Below, in pieces: positions 18,160 to 27,573 of a stretch of 64,000 bases of DNA. Location: contig NZ_CP040710.1 of the NCBI RefSeq assembly GCF_005943945.1, forward strand, positions 2,491,001 through 2,555,000, in the 5' to 3' direction. The notes below the pieces were generated by a model. It was not told where the DNA came from. It searched no databases and saw nothing but the letters and a program-made list of their open reading frames with translations. This stretch comes from Aggregatimonas sangjinii (GTDB lineage: Bacteria; Bacteroidota; Bacteroidia; Flavobacteriales; Flavobacteriaceae). Every line of letters begins with the position of its first letter. Within the stretch, counting starts at the first letter, position 1. Position numbers and translations under genes: made by a program.

Positions 18160-19227
18160 ATGAACAACAGACTCCGTAATGGTATCGCCTTAAGTTTCAT
18201 TCCCCAGTTTTTTTTGGTGAAATGGGCGGCCGGAAATTCCGATTGGGTCGAAATTTATTACAGCAATGGCATATATCCTGCAGTTAGCAAGTTTTTTCGT
18301 TTTTTATTTGGATGGATTCCCTTTTCCGTAGGGGAAATCGTCTACACTTTGCTCGTCATCCTATCGCTATACTACATCGTCACCTATCGAAAATGGATTT
18401 TGGCAAAGCCATGGGTTTTTCTTCGGGATGTCGTCATGGTGCTTTCCGTAGTGTATTTTACGTTTCACATGATGTGGGGCCTTAACTATTACCGCGAACC
18501 GATTGCCCAAAAACTGGAAATCGTCGACAAGGCCGAGTACCAAGAGGTGTTGGACCTTACTACAAAACTCTTGGAACGGACTAATGCCTTGCAGCTCGAA
18601 TTGACAGGAGACCGCAGCCAAATGGTTCAGCTACCGTATACTAAAAAGGAGGTGTTCGATAAGACCATATTGGGCTACGAGGAAATTAAGAACCGGCTAC
18701 CATTTTTAGATTATGAACACCCAAGCATCAAAAAATCGATGTTCAGTATTTTATCGAGTTATATGGGTATTGGGGGATATTTAAATCCGTTTACGAACGA
18801 GGCCCAAGTAAATGCACTAACGCCTATTTTCAGGTTTCCGGTCATCAGCGGGCATGAAGTGGGCCATCAAATCGGCTATTCTGCGGAAAACGAAACCAAT
18901 TTTGTAGGGTATCTCGTTACCCTGAAAAATCCCGATCTCTATTTTCAGTATTCGGCATCGGCCTATGGCCTCAGTCATTGCATGAATGCCATATCCGATA
19001 TCGACAGGGTTACTTATGACAACCTCTATGCGCAATTGCACAAAGGGGTGCAAAAAAATTACCAAGAACTACGTGATTTCAGTGCCGCCTACGAAAACCC
19101 GGTGGAGCCTATTTTCAAATCGGTCTTCAATAGTTTTCTCAAGGCGAACAACCAACCGGACGGCATTAAAAGCTACAGTAAAGTAGTGCATTTGATGGTG
19201 GGGTATCATGAGAAGCATCCCTTATAA
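18160..19227 (+). CDS. DUF3810 domain-containing membrane protein
   Basis: A 355-residue protein with hydrophobic segments in the first ~115 residues (ALSFIPQFFLVKWA, IPFSVGEIVYTLLVILSLYY, VVMVLSVVYFTFHMMWGLNYY) and a long soluble C-terminal part. The latter contains VISGHEVGHQIGYSAENETNF, an HExxH-like site with a downstream acidic helix. DUF3810 is a Bacteroidota/Firmicutes family of unknown role; the motif suggests a membrane-bound zinc protease. That function is inferred. Confidence 0.85.
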   Translation: MNNRLRNGIALSFIPQFFLVKWAAGNSDWVEIYYSNGIYPAVSKFFRFLFGWIPFSVGEIVYTLLVILSLYYIVTYRKWILAKPWVFLRDVVMVLSVVYFTFHMMWGLNYYREPIAQKLEIVDKAEYQEVLDLTTKLLERTNALQLELTGDRSQMVQLPYTKKEVFDKTILGYEEIKNRLPFLDYEHPSIKKSMFSILSSYMGIGGYLNPFTNEAQVNALTPIFRFPVISGHEVGHQIGYSAENETNFVGYLVTLKNPDLYFQYSASAYGLSHCMNAISDIDRVTYDNLYAQLHKGVQKNYQELRDFSAAYENPVEPIFKSVFNSFLKANNQPDGIKSYSKVVHLMVGYHEKHPL

Positions 19228-19410
19228 AAGAGCTTGCAGTGGGCAATTGCGGTGAACAGAGGTTGCATACCGCCTGTAACCATTGCGAACTGGCTACTTT
19301 TTTCGTGTGCAAAAAAAAGAATAGAAATAATTCCCTAATTCTCTCTACTTCCCTTATTTTTAAAGAGACTAATTTACGAGCCCTCTTGGGTTTCGACTAA
19401 TCCGACCGAT

Positions 19411-22371
19411 ATGAAAATGCGACTTCTCGCACTGGCCCTTTTTTGGTGCAGTGCAACTCTTTTTGCACAGGAATATTTCCCTAAAAACGACGGAGTAAAA
19501 TCCAAAAACAACAACTACACCGCATTTACGAATGCCAAAATCTATGTAACCCCCACTCAAATTATCGAGGGCGCTACCTTGCTCATCCAAAATGGTAAAG
19601 TTGTGCAGGTCGGAAAAACGGTCTCCCTACCAAAAAGTACCATCGTGATAGATTTGACGGGCAAGACGGTATATCCTTCCTTTATCGAATCTTATTCGGG
19701 GTTCGGGGTTCCGCTACCAAAAAAGGCGGAACGCAACGGTCGTTCGGCCCAATACGATACAAAGCGGGAAGGTTTTTATTGGAATGACCACATTATGCCC
19801 GAAAATAATGCCATTTCCAAATTCAAATACGACAATAAAAAAGCCGAGGAATTAAGAAAAGCTGGTTTCGGGGTGGTCAACACGCACATTCAAGATGGTA
19901 TCGCCCGCGGTACGGGGGTTTTGGTCGCATTGAATGCAGCAGGCAATGATGCCGACCGTATTCTGGACGATCGCTTGGGACAGTATTTTTCGTTGGATAA
20001 AAGCATCGCCAGCAATCAGGCCTACCCTACCTCCTTAATGGGCAGTATGTCCTTATTGCGCCAAATGTATCACGATGCCGATTGGTACGCCAAGGGTAAT
20101 GTCGACACCAAAGACCGCTCCTTGGAAGCCTTGAATCGAAACAAGAGCAAACTGCAAATTTTCGAGGCCGGTGATAAAGGCCATGTGGTTCGCGCCGATG
20201 GAATCGGGGATGCCTTTGGAATTCAATATACCATCGTAGGCGGAGGCGACGAATACGAACGTATTGCCGACGTCAAAGCCACTAATGCCCCTATGATCTT
20301 GCCGTTGAATTTTCCGGATGCCTACGATGTGTCGGACCCCTACGCCGCACAATATGTGGCCTTGGCCGATATGAGACATTGGAACCAAGCGCCGGCCAAT
20401 CCTAAAATACTGGCCGAGAACGGAATTGTTTTTTCTTTAACCACCCATAAGCTGAAGAAAACGGAAGAGTTCCAGAAAAAGTTGATGAAAGCCATCGAAT
20501 ATGGTCTTTCCAAAACCAAAGCGTTAGAAGCGTTGACTACCGTACCTGCACAAATGCTAGGGAAATCCGCTGAAATCGGTTCCTTGCAAAATGGGCGTTG
20601 GGCGAATTTCCTGATTACTTCGGGAGACCTCTTCGACAAGAACACCACCTTATATGAAAATTGGGTTCAGGGCCAGAAAAATGTGATCAACGATATGTCG
20701 CTCAAAGACATCAGGGGCGAGTATGATCTTTCCGCCGCTGGGCAGACGTTTAAAATGTCCGTCACTGGAGAAGCGGGAAAGCCCAAGGTGGAAATCAAAC
20801 AAGACACCACCAAGCTGAAATCGAAATTTAGCTACAGCGGCGACTGGATACAGCTTTCCTTTGCCGATACCGATACGCAGCACTATAGAATGACGGGCTT
20901 GGTCACTGCCGACACGGACAATTTAACAGGTAAAGTGGCACTTCCCAACGGGAACGAAGGACAGTTCAGCGCTAAAAAGACTAGCGATTTTAGCGAAAAA
21001 ATCACTGATTCGAAGAGCGGGGACAAGACAGACGAGAAGCCGGAAATCGTGGCGGTTACCTATCCGAATATCGCTTACGGCTATTCGTCACTGCCAAAAG
21101 CGGAGGACATGCTCTTTAAAAATGCGACGGTATGGACGAGCGAGGACACCGGTATTTTGGAAGGTACCGATGTCTTGGTCAAAGATGGGAAAATCAAGAA
21201 AATCGGCACCGATCTGAACGCTGGCGGCGCCAAGGTTATCGATGCTACCGGAAAGCATCTGACGGCAGGGGTCATTGATGAACATAGTCATATTGCAGGA
21301 CTATCCATCAACGAGGCGGGACACAATTCCTCTGCCGAGGTAAAAATGGAAGATGTAGTAGACCCTGAAGACAAGGGAATCTACCATGCCCTTGCAGGGG
21401 GTGTCACCTCCCTGCAATTACTGCACGGATCGGCAAATCCCATTGGTGGGCAATCGGCTATCTTAAAGTTGAAATGGGGCGAAAGTGCGGCGAACATGAT
21501 TTACGACAACTCGCCCAAATTCATCAAATTCGCCTTGGGTGAAAATGTGAAGCAAAGCAACTGGCAGAGCTTTAGCCGCTTTCCGCAAACACGTATGGGC
21601 GTAGAACAGGTTTTTATGAATTACTTTCAGCGTGCCAAAGAATACGAGGTGCAAAAGAAAAGCGGACAGCCTTATCGTTATGATGAGGAAATGGAGACCT
21701 TGGTCGAAATCCTCAATAGCGAACGTTTTATCAGTTGCCATTCCTATGTACAGAGCGAAATCAATATGATGATGAAAGTCGCCGAGCATTTCGGTTTTCG
21801 CGTCAATACCTTTACCCATATCTTAGAAGGCTACAAGGTGGCGGATAAGATGGCCGAGCACGGCGCAGGTGGTGGCACATTTAGCGATTGGTGGGCCTAC
21901 AAATACGAAGTAAACGACGCCATTCCCTACAATGCGGCCATCATGCAAAGCCAAGGGGTTACCGTGGCGATCAACAGCGATGATGCCGAAATGATCCGCC
22001 GATTGAACCAGGAAGCGGCCAAAACAGTTAAATACGGGGGAATGACCGAGCTGGAAGCATGGAAAATGGTGACCATCAACCCCGCCAAACTCTTGCATTT
22101 AGACGATAGAACGGGAAGCATCAAAGAAGGGAAGGATGCCGATTTGGTACTATGGAACGGGCATCCGATGTCGGTCTACACTAAAGCGGAGAAAACCATC
22201 ATCGACGGGGCCGTGTATTTCGATTTACAAAAGGATGAACAGCTACGGGAATCGGTGAAGAAAGAGCGCAATCAACTCATCGATATGATGCTCTCCGAAA
22301 AAGAGGGTGGCGGTAAAACACAGGCCCCGAAGATGAGCAAAAAGGAAATCCATACCTGTGAAAGCGATTAG
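19411..22371 (+). CDS. exported tandem amidohydrolase-family protein
   Basis: A 986-residue protein with a signal peptide (LALALFWCSATLFAQ) and two amidohydrolase modules. The C-terminal module (about residues 555-960) starts with an inverted urease-like beta sandwich and has the metal motif DEHSHIAG. A later SCHSYVQSE, FTHILEGYKVAD and AINSDDAEMIRR agree with an imidazolonepropionase-like hydrolase. The N-terminal module (about 25-430) aligns in layout but has YPSFIESYSGFG where HxH should be, so it is probably not catalytic. It should act on a cyclic amide or a peptide-like substrate in the periplasm. A second family member follows 73 bases later. Confidence 0.88.
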   Translation: MKMRLLALALFWCSATLFAQEYFPKNDGVKSKNNNYTAFTNAKIYVTPTQIIEGATLLIQNGKVVQVGKTVSLPKSTIVIDLTGKTVYPSFIESYSGFGVPLPKKAERNGRSAQYDTKREGFYWNDHIMPENNAISKFKYDNKKAEELRKAGFGVVNTHIQDGIARGTGVLVALNAAGNDADRILDDRLGQYFSLDKSIASNQAYPTSLMGSMSLLRQMYHDADWYAKGNVDTKDRSLEALNRNKSKLQIFEAGDKGHVVRADGIGDAFGIQYTIVGGGDEYERIADVKATNAPMILPLNFPDAYDVSDPYAAQYVALADMRHWNQAPANPKILAENGIVFSLTTHKLKKTEEFQKKLMKAIEYGLSKTKALEALTTVPAQMLGKSAEIGSLQNGRWANFLITSGDLFDKNTTLYENWVQGQKNVINDMSLKDIRGEYDLSAAGQTFKMSVTGEAGKPKVEIKQDTTKLKSKFSYSGDWIQLSFADTDTQHYRMTGLVTADTDNLTGKVALPNGNEGQFSAKKTSDFSEKITDSKSGDKTDEKPEIVAVTYPNIAYGYSSLPKAEDMLFKNATVWTSEDTGILEGTDVLVKDGKIKKIGTDLNAGGAKVIDATGKHLTAGVIDEHSHIAGLSINEAGHNSSAEVKMEDVVDPEDKGIYHALAGGVTSLQLLHGSANPIGGQSAILKLKWGESAANMIYDNSPKFIKFALGENVKQSNWQSFSRFPQTRMGVEQVFMNYFQRAKEYEVQKKSGQPYRYDEEMETLVEILNSERFISCHSYVQSEINMMMKVAEHFGFRVNTFTHILEGYKVADKMAEHGAGGGTFSDWWAYKYEVNDAIPYNAAIMQSQGVTVAINSDDAEMIRRLNQEAAKTVKYGGMTELEAWKMVTINPAKLLHLDDRTGSIKEGKDADLVLWNGHPMSVYTKAEKTIIDGAVYFDLQKDEQLRESVKKERNQLIDMMLSEKEGGGKTQAPKMSKKEIHTCESD

Positions 22372-22444
22372 AAATGGAATCGTTGGTACCACTTATAAAA
22401 AACATTAATTTCCGCTTAAGCGGACGTGACAAAAAGAAATACCC

Positions 22445-23731
22445 ATGAAAAAAGCAACAACATTAGTATTCATTGCCTTCCTAGGTGCATTCATCGGTTG
22501 GGCACAGCAAACACCGGCCCCACCACAGTCAGAAGCGATCAGCATAACTGGGGCGACCGCTCATATCGGTGATGGCACGGTGGTCGAAAACGCCATTATC
22601 GTTTTTGAAAATGGCAAAATTACCGCCCTAGGAAGCGACGCAGCAACCAAAGGAAGAATTATCGATGCGGCTGGAAAACACATATACCCTGGCTTTATCG
22701 CACCGAACAAATCACTGGGATTGATAGAGGTAAACGCCGTTCGTGCCAGCAACGACCAAGAGGAACTCGGGGAAATCATTCCCCACGTACGTAGTTTGAT
22801 CGCGTACAATTCAGAATCGAAAGTTGTGGAGAGCATGCGCCCCAATGGTGTACTGTTAGGACAAGTAACTCCACAAGGTGGCCGTATTTCGGGAACTTCT
22901 TCCATCGTGCAGTTTGATGCGTGGAATTGGGAAGACGCTGCCGTAAAGGTAGACGATGGCATTCATCTCAGATGGCCGAATTCCTTCCGACAAGGCCGAT
23001 GGTGGATGGGCGAAGAACGCGGATTTAAACCGAATAAGGACTATGCAAAAGACGTTGACGCCGTAGCGACCTTTATGAAGGGCGCTTTGGCCTACGGTAA
23101 GGGCGCGGCCAAGGAAATGAATCCTGCCTTTGCCGCCATGCAAGGTATTTTTGACGGAACTCAAAAACTATACCTGTATGCCGATGGGGAACGCGAGATC
23201 ATCGATGCGGTTACCACAGCCAAGAAAGGCGGTGCCAAACATGTGGTTTTAGTAGGCGGCTATCACGCTTATAAAATTACCGATTTCTTAAAGAAACACG
23301 AGATACCCGTTTTGGTGCAGTTTGCCCATAACCGACCTGCATTCGACTATGAGGATTATGATTTACCGTATAAGCTGCCCAAATTATTGGCCGATGCGGG
23401 ACTTTTGGTAGGTATTCAAAATGCCGATGCGTCTAATTTTCAGACCCGAAACTTACCCTTTTACGCCGGGCAGGTTGTTGGACAGGGTATGGACAAAGAA
23501 CAGGCCCTATCATTGATTACGGGCAACACCGCAAAAATTCTAGGAATAGACAGTGATTTCGGTACTCTGACAGTGGGCAAAAGCGCGACGCTCTTCGTAT
23601 CGGAAGGCGATGCACTGGACATGATGGGCAACCAGCTCACCCATGCCTTTATCGATGGACGTGATATTTCTTTGGAAACCCACCAGACCGAACTTTGGAA
23701 ACGGTATATGGGCAAGTATGAAGGGAAATAA
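22445..23731 (+). CDS. amidohydrolase-family protein, metal site degenerate
   Basis: A 428-residue exported protein (signal LVFIAFLGAFIGWAQ) with the amidohydrolase frame: ISITGATAHIGDGTVVENAIIVF at the front, LSLITGNTAKILGIDSDFG and a final beta sandwich. Where the HxH ligands belong, the sequence reads YPGFIAPNKSLG, and the later His ligands are not convincing. It resembles the inactive N-terminal half of the upstream 986-residue protein and may be its non-catalytic partner subunit. The two genes are clearly one operon. Confidence 0.82.
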   Translation: MKKATTLVFIAFLGAFIGWAQQTPAPPQSEAISITGATAHIGDGTVVENAIIVFENGKITALGSDAATKGRIIDAAGKHIYPGFIAPNKSLGLIEVNAVRASNDQEELGEIIPHVRSLIAYNSESKVVESMRPNGVLLGQVTPQGGRISGTSSIVQFDAWNWEDAAVKVDDGIHLRWPNSFRQGRWWMGEERGFKPNKDYAKDVDAVATFMKGALAYGKGAAKEMNPAFAAMQGIFDGTQKLYLYADGEREIIDAVTTAKKGGAKHVVLVGGYHAYKITDFLKKHEIPVLVQFAHNRPAFDYEDYDLPYKLPKLLADAGLLVGIQNADASNFQTRNLPFYAGQVVGQGMDKEQALSLITGNTAKILGIDSDFGTLTVGKSATLFVSEGDALDMMGNQLTHAFIDGRDISLETHQTELWKRYMGKYEGK

Positions 23732-23901
23732 GTCGTACGGTTCAAGTCATAAGACCGCATCTCATTAAATCTTGAGACTTTTTAGAAGTTTTTTTGGGGT
23801 ACTTGAAGGTAAAACGAAAAGCTCCTTTGCCTCAGAGAAAAGGCCCTAAAATTGCATCAGGGCTCTAGTTGGTCGCGTTCCATATATAAAACCGTATTAT
23901 A

Positions 23902-26298
23902 ATGAAACTTCGCCTATCATTTTTTTTGGTCATCCTTGTTTGTTCTTGTAAAAACGAAACTACCAACAACGTCGACGAGCAAATGATTGACGACCTGTTA
24001 GAACCCGTTGAAATTGTAAGGGACCAATGGGGCATCAATCATATCTACGCCAAAAATCAAAAAGATCTATTTTTCGCCCAAGGCTACGCCGCCGCAAAGG
24101 ACCGCTTGTTTCAATTTGAAATATGGCGAAGGCAAGCTACCGGAACCGTAGCCGAAATCCTAGGGGAACGAGAACTCAAAAGGGATATTGGGACACGGCT
24201 CTTTAAGTTTCGTGGCGACATGACCACTGAAATGAAGTACTACCATGAAGACGGGGCTGAAATCATCACGGCATACACCAATGGGGTCAACGCTTATATT
24301 TCAGAAATCCTACAAACCCCTGAGCGGCTTCCAATAGCATTTAAAATACTAGATATTCAGCCGCAACTATGGACGCCAGATGTCGTCATTTCGCGACATC
24401 AAGGTCTTTTGGGAAACATCGAACAAGAGTTGCAAATAGGCCGGGCTGTAGCCAAACTAGGTGAAAAAACCGTAAAAGACCTCTATTGGCTTCATCCCAA
24501 AGAGCCTGACTTGACAATCGATGCTAGTATTGATACCGACTTACTTTCAGAGGATATCCTTGAACTTTATAATGCCTATCGCCAACCGGTAACATTTGAA
24601 AAAGGAGATGTGCTGCCACAGTATCAAAGTACGGCGGCGGAAGAGACAGTGCTCTCGCTAAACGAAGGCAAAAACGATTCTTTGGCCATAGGAAGTAATA
24701 ACTGGGTCGTGAAAGGGGATTTGATGGCGGACGGCCACACTTATATGGCCAATGACCCCCATCGGACCGTTGCCGTACCATCGCTTCGCTATATGGCGCA
24801 TTTGGTAGCGCCAGGTTGGAATGTTATCGGGGGCGGTGAACCGGAGATTCCGGGAATTTCCATCGGACATAACGAATATGGCGCATGGGGATTAACCGTA
24901 TACAGAACCGATGGGGAAGACCTGTATGTATATGAGCTGAATCCCAAAAATCCGCAACAATACAAATACAAGGACGAATGGGTCGACATGACAAAAATCT
25001 CGGAGACTATCAAAGTAAAAGGTCAAAAAGATTCCATTGTGGATTTATTTTATACGCGACACGGCCCGGTCTCTTACATTGATCGTAAAAACAATACAGC
25101 ATATGCCGTGCGTTGCGCTTGGTTAGAACCTGGTGGCTCACCTTATTTGGCCTCTTTACGTATGGATCAGGCCCAAACTTGGGAAGAATTTCGTGCCGCT
25201 TGCAACTATAGCCACATCCCGGGCGAGAATATGGTGTGGGCCGATTCCCAAGGCAATATTGGGTGGCAGGCTGTTGGTATCGCACCGATCCGAAGAAATT
25301 TTAGTGGACTCGTTCCCGTTCCCGGGGACGGGCGTTATGAATGGGATGGATATTTACCGATTATTGAAAAGCCCCATGTGTACAATCCCCAAGCCGGTTT
25401 TTTGGCTACTGCCAATCAAAACGTTACTTCGGAAGACTATACCCATTGGGATGCCGTAGGGTATTCCTGGTCCGACCCGTATCGTGGCGACCGCGTGAAC
25501 GAAGTGCTCGGTTCGGGCAAAAAAATGACCATGGCCGATATGAAGGCCCTGCAAACCGATTATATTTCTATCCCTGCCAAGACTCTAGTGCCTATGTTGG
25601 AGCCCTATATGTTTAACGGTATCGTAGCGGAAGCCAAGGAAAGATTAAACGGCTGGGACTATAAACTGAAGGCAAATTCCGTCGCGGCCGCCATTTATGT
25701 AGCATGGGAAGACCATATCAAAGCAATGGCAAATGAGCGATTTATACCGGCAGCTGGTAAAGGCCTTGTTCCAGGAATTCAATTGAAAAAAATTATGGAT
25801 TGGATCGCCAAACCCGACTATCGTTTCGGCCCGGACCCCGAGTTTGGGAAAAATCAATTTTTATACCATGCCTTTATCAACGCGATTACCGATTTGGAAA
25901 AGAGGCTGGGTCCCGATATCGATAAGTGGCAGTACGGTCAGGAAAGAAATAAACATACTTTTATGCAACATGCATTGAGTGATGCGGTAAACGACTCCAT
26001 AAAATCCAAACTGGATGTAGGACCGTTACCCAGGGGCGGAAATGCCTATACGCCAGGTTCTACCGGCGGCAATCTTAGGCAAAGTAGTGGCGCAACCTTC
26101 CGAATCATAGTTAATACGGGCGATTGGGACGCTGCCGTAGGCACCAATAGCCCGGGACAATCGGGCGATCCGGACAGTCCTTTCTTTGACAATCTCTTTG
26201 AAACCTGGGCCAAAGACGAATATTTTCCCGTATACTTTTCTCGAAATAAAGTGGATTCGGTTGCGGTTGAAACTATGGTATTGCGTCCAAAGAAGTAG
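23902..26298 (+). CDS. penicillin acylase family protein (Ntn hydrolase)
   Basis: A 798-residue lipoprotein or exported precursor (LVILVCSC) of the penicillin G acylase family. The alpha chain spans about residues 33-260 with the typical DQWGINHIYA and FFAQGYAAAKDRLFQFE. Ser265 in GSNNWVV should become the N-terminal nucleophile after self-cleavage. The beta chain carries YMANDPHR and NQNVTSEDYTH. Such enzymes cut amide bonds of N-acyl compounds; in Bacteroidota the natural substrates are unknown, with acyl-homoserine lactones one possibility. It lies 170 bases after the amidohydrolases on the same strand; linkage is suggestive only. Confidence 0.93.
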   Translation: MKLRLSFFLVILVCSCKNETTNNVDEQMIDDLLEPVEIVRDQWGINHIYAKNQKDLFFAQGYAAAKDRLFQFEIWRRQATGTVAEILGERELKRDIGTRLFKFRGDMTTEMKYYHEDGAEIITAYTNGVNAYISEILQTPERLPIAFKILDIQPQLWTPDVVISRHQGLLGNIEQELQIGRAVAKLGEKTVKDLYWLHPKEPDLTIDASIDTDLLSEDILELYNAYRQPVTFEKGDVLPQYQSTAAEETVLSLNEGKNDSLAIGSNNWVVKGDLMADGHTYMANDPHRTVAVPSLRYMAHLVAPGWNVIGGGEPEIPGISIGHNEYGAWGLTVYRTDGEDLYVYELNPKNPQQYKYKDEWVDMTKISETIKVKGQKDSIVDLFYTRHGPVSYIDRKNNTAYAVRCAWLEPGGSPYLASLRMDQAQTWEEFRAACNYSHIPGENMVWADSQGNIGWQAVGIAPIRRNFSGLVPVPGDGRYEWDGYLPIIEKPHVYNPQAGFLATANQNVTSEDYTHWDAVGYSWSDPYRGDRVNEVLGSGKKMTMADMKALQTDYISIPAKTLVPMLEPYMFNGIVAEAKERLNGWDYKLKANSVAAAIYVAWEDHIKAMANERFIPAAGKGLVPGIQLKKIMDWIAKPDYRFGPDPEFGKNQFLYHAFINAITDLEKRLGPDIDKWQYGQERNKHTFMQHALSDAVNDSIKSKLDVGPLPRGGNAYTPGSTGGNLRQSSGATFRIIVNTGDWDAAVGTNSPGQSGDPDSPFFDNLFETWAKDEYFPVYFSRNKVDSVAVETMVLRPKK

Positions 26299-26357
26299 AA
26301 TCTATTAAAGTGGCCGAAGCATAGTCTTAAACGCAAATGTAAATTGTATGCTCCATC

Positions 26358-26438
26358 GCTTGGGCTTTTAAGCTCCCCTCTATCTGCCATTGACCCATTC
26401 ATTCCCTTCTTTGTCCAAAAGGGGGAGCTTAAAAAGCC
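26358..26438. repeat. half copy of palindromic element
   Basis: Begins GCTTGGGCTTTTAAGCTCCC and ends GGGGGAGCTTAAAAAGCC. It matches the right arm of the complete elements that follow (GGGCTTTCAA ... GGGGAGC). Present between the acylase gene and the first complete element. Confidence 0.7.
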
Positions 26439-26461
26439 TCCTTTCTTTAAAAAGAAAATGT

Positions 26462-26652
26462 AAAAGCTCCTCCCCTCTGATGAAGGGAAGTGGATTCCAG
26501 CGGCCATCGGCGGATAGGAAGACGGAGGGATAGAAAGCCCGAATCTTCGTTTAAAACACAAACGTGAACTGAGTACCCTATGGTTTGGGCTTTCAACCTC
26601 ACAGACCAACAAGTTGGACACCCCTCCTTTTCCAATGAGGGGAGCTTTAAAA
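26462..26652. repeat. imperfect palindromic element, complete copy
   Basis: About 190 bases. The left edge AAAGCTCCTCCCCTCTGATG pairs with the right edge CCAATGAGGGGAGCTTT. Inner arms GAAAGCCCGAA and TTTGGGCTTTC form a nested stem. Located directly upstream of the DUF559 gene. Confidence 0.75.
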
Positions 26653-26708
26653 TCCACTCAATATAAATACTCCAATAAATTTCCCATATTTTTCTAATTT
26701 TAGATAAC

Positions 26709-27083
26709 TTGAAAACTGACAGAACGCATAGCAAAAAAGAGCTACTGGAATTCCGAAAAGAGCTACGCAAGAACCTTACCCCTGCTGAAGCTTTTCTCTG
26801 GAAACAATTGAAGGCAAAGCAGTTTGAAGGCCAAAAGTTCGTAAAACAACATAGTATTGGAAAATACATCCTTGATTTCTATTGCGCCTCAGAAAAATTG
26901 ATTATTGAATTGGATGGGGAAGTACACCAAAACGCAACCGTTGCCGAATATGATGCTGAAAGAACGAACTACCTTAACAAGCTAGGATATACAGTGATAC
27001 GATTCGAGAACAAAATGGTTTTTGACAACCTGCAGTCTTTTTTTATGGAAATAAGGGAAAAATTTAAAAAAGATGTAAGTTAA
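26709..27083 (+). CDS. DUF559 endonuclease-domain protein
   Basis: A 124-residue protein starting at a TTG codon (MKTDRTHSKKELLEFR). The DUF559 domain covers nearly all of it: KELRKNLTPAEAFLWKQLK, KFVKQHSIGKYILDFYC, LIIELDGEVHQ and GYTVIRFENKMVFDN. The fold is related to Vsr-type mismatch nicking nucleases, and Asp56, Glu67 and Asp69 are the probable metal ligands. The function of free-standing members is unproven. Its surroundings are striking: complete imperfect palindromes stand on both sides. A close paralogue, also with a TTG start and palindromes nearby, is at 45642-46004. Confidence 0.8.
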   Translation: MKTDRTHSKKELLEFRKELRKNLTPAEAFLWKQLKAKQFEGQKFVKQHSIGKYILDFYCASEKLIIELDGEVHQNATVAEYDAERTNYLNKLGYTVIRFENKMVFDNLQSFFMEIREKFKKDVS

Positions 27084-27114
27084 AAAACGACTTGTATTGA
27101 AAAGTGTTTTAGGC

Positions 27115-27313
27115 TGAAGTTCCTCCCTTTGGATAAAGGGAGGTGGTTTTTCTCCGCCGCAGGACGGACGAAAAAGCGGAGGGGTTGAAAGCCCGAACCT
27201 TTGCTTATAAAGCAAATGTGAATCGCTTTCCCCTAGGCTTGGGCTTTCAATCTCCCCTTTCTCCGCCTAAGGCGGATTCATTCCCCTCTTTATCCAAAGA
27301 GGGGAGCCAAAGA
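27115..27313. repeat. imperfect palindromic element, complete copy
   Basis: About 200 bases. TTCCTCCCTTTGGATAAAGG at the left pairs with CCTCTTTATCCAAAGAGGGG at the right; inner GAAAGCCCGAA and TTGGGCTTTC arms match those of the copy at 26462. It also holds CTCCGCCTAAGGCGGA, a small perfect hairpin. Starts 32 bases after the DUF559 stop. Confidence 0.75.
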
Positions 27314-27342
27314 AAGTCTTGCTTTCGAAAAGTAAATTATAA

Positions 27343-27536
27343 TAGCTCTTGCCTTCGGATGAAGGGAAGTGGATTCCATTCACCATGAGCGGATAGGAAG
27401 ACGGAGGGTTTGGAAAGCGCGAATCTCGGCTTGAAAAGCAAATGTGAATCGCTATGCTGAGGCTAGGGCTTCTTATCCCATTTTCACCATTAAAAGCGGA
27501 TTCATTCCCCACCATGTCCAATGAGGATTCCTCTTT
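27343..27536. repeat. imperfect palindromic element, more diverged copy
   Basis: Left arm TAGCTCTTGCCTTCGGATGA and a segment GAAGGGAAGTGGATTCCA are shared with the copy at 26462. The right arm (CCAATGAGGATTCCTCTTTA) has drifted. It ends about 35 bases before the stop codon of coxF. Confidence 0.65.
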
Positions 27537-27573
27537 AGCATAACCTCGAGATGCGTCAGCTAATTCTAGTCCC

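Noticed and set aside
26046-26657. A 203-codon minus-strand frame over the end of the acylase gene
   Set aside because: It is antisense to a strongly supported gene and continues into palindromic repeat; the peptide is low in family-like features.
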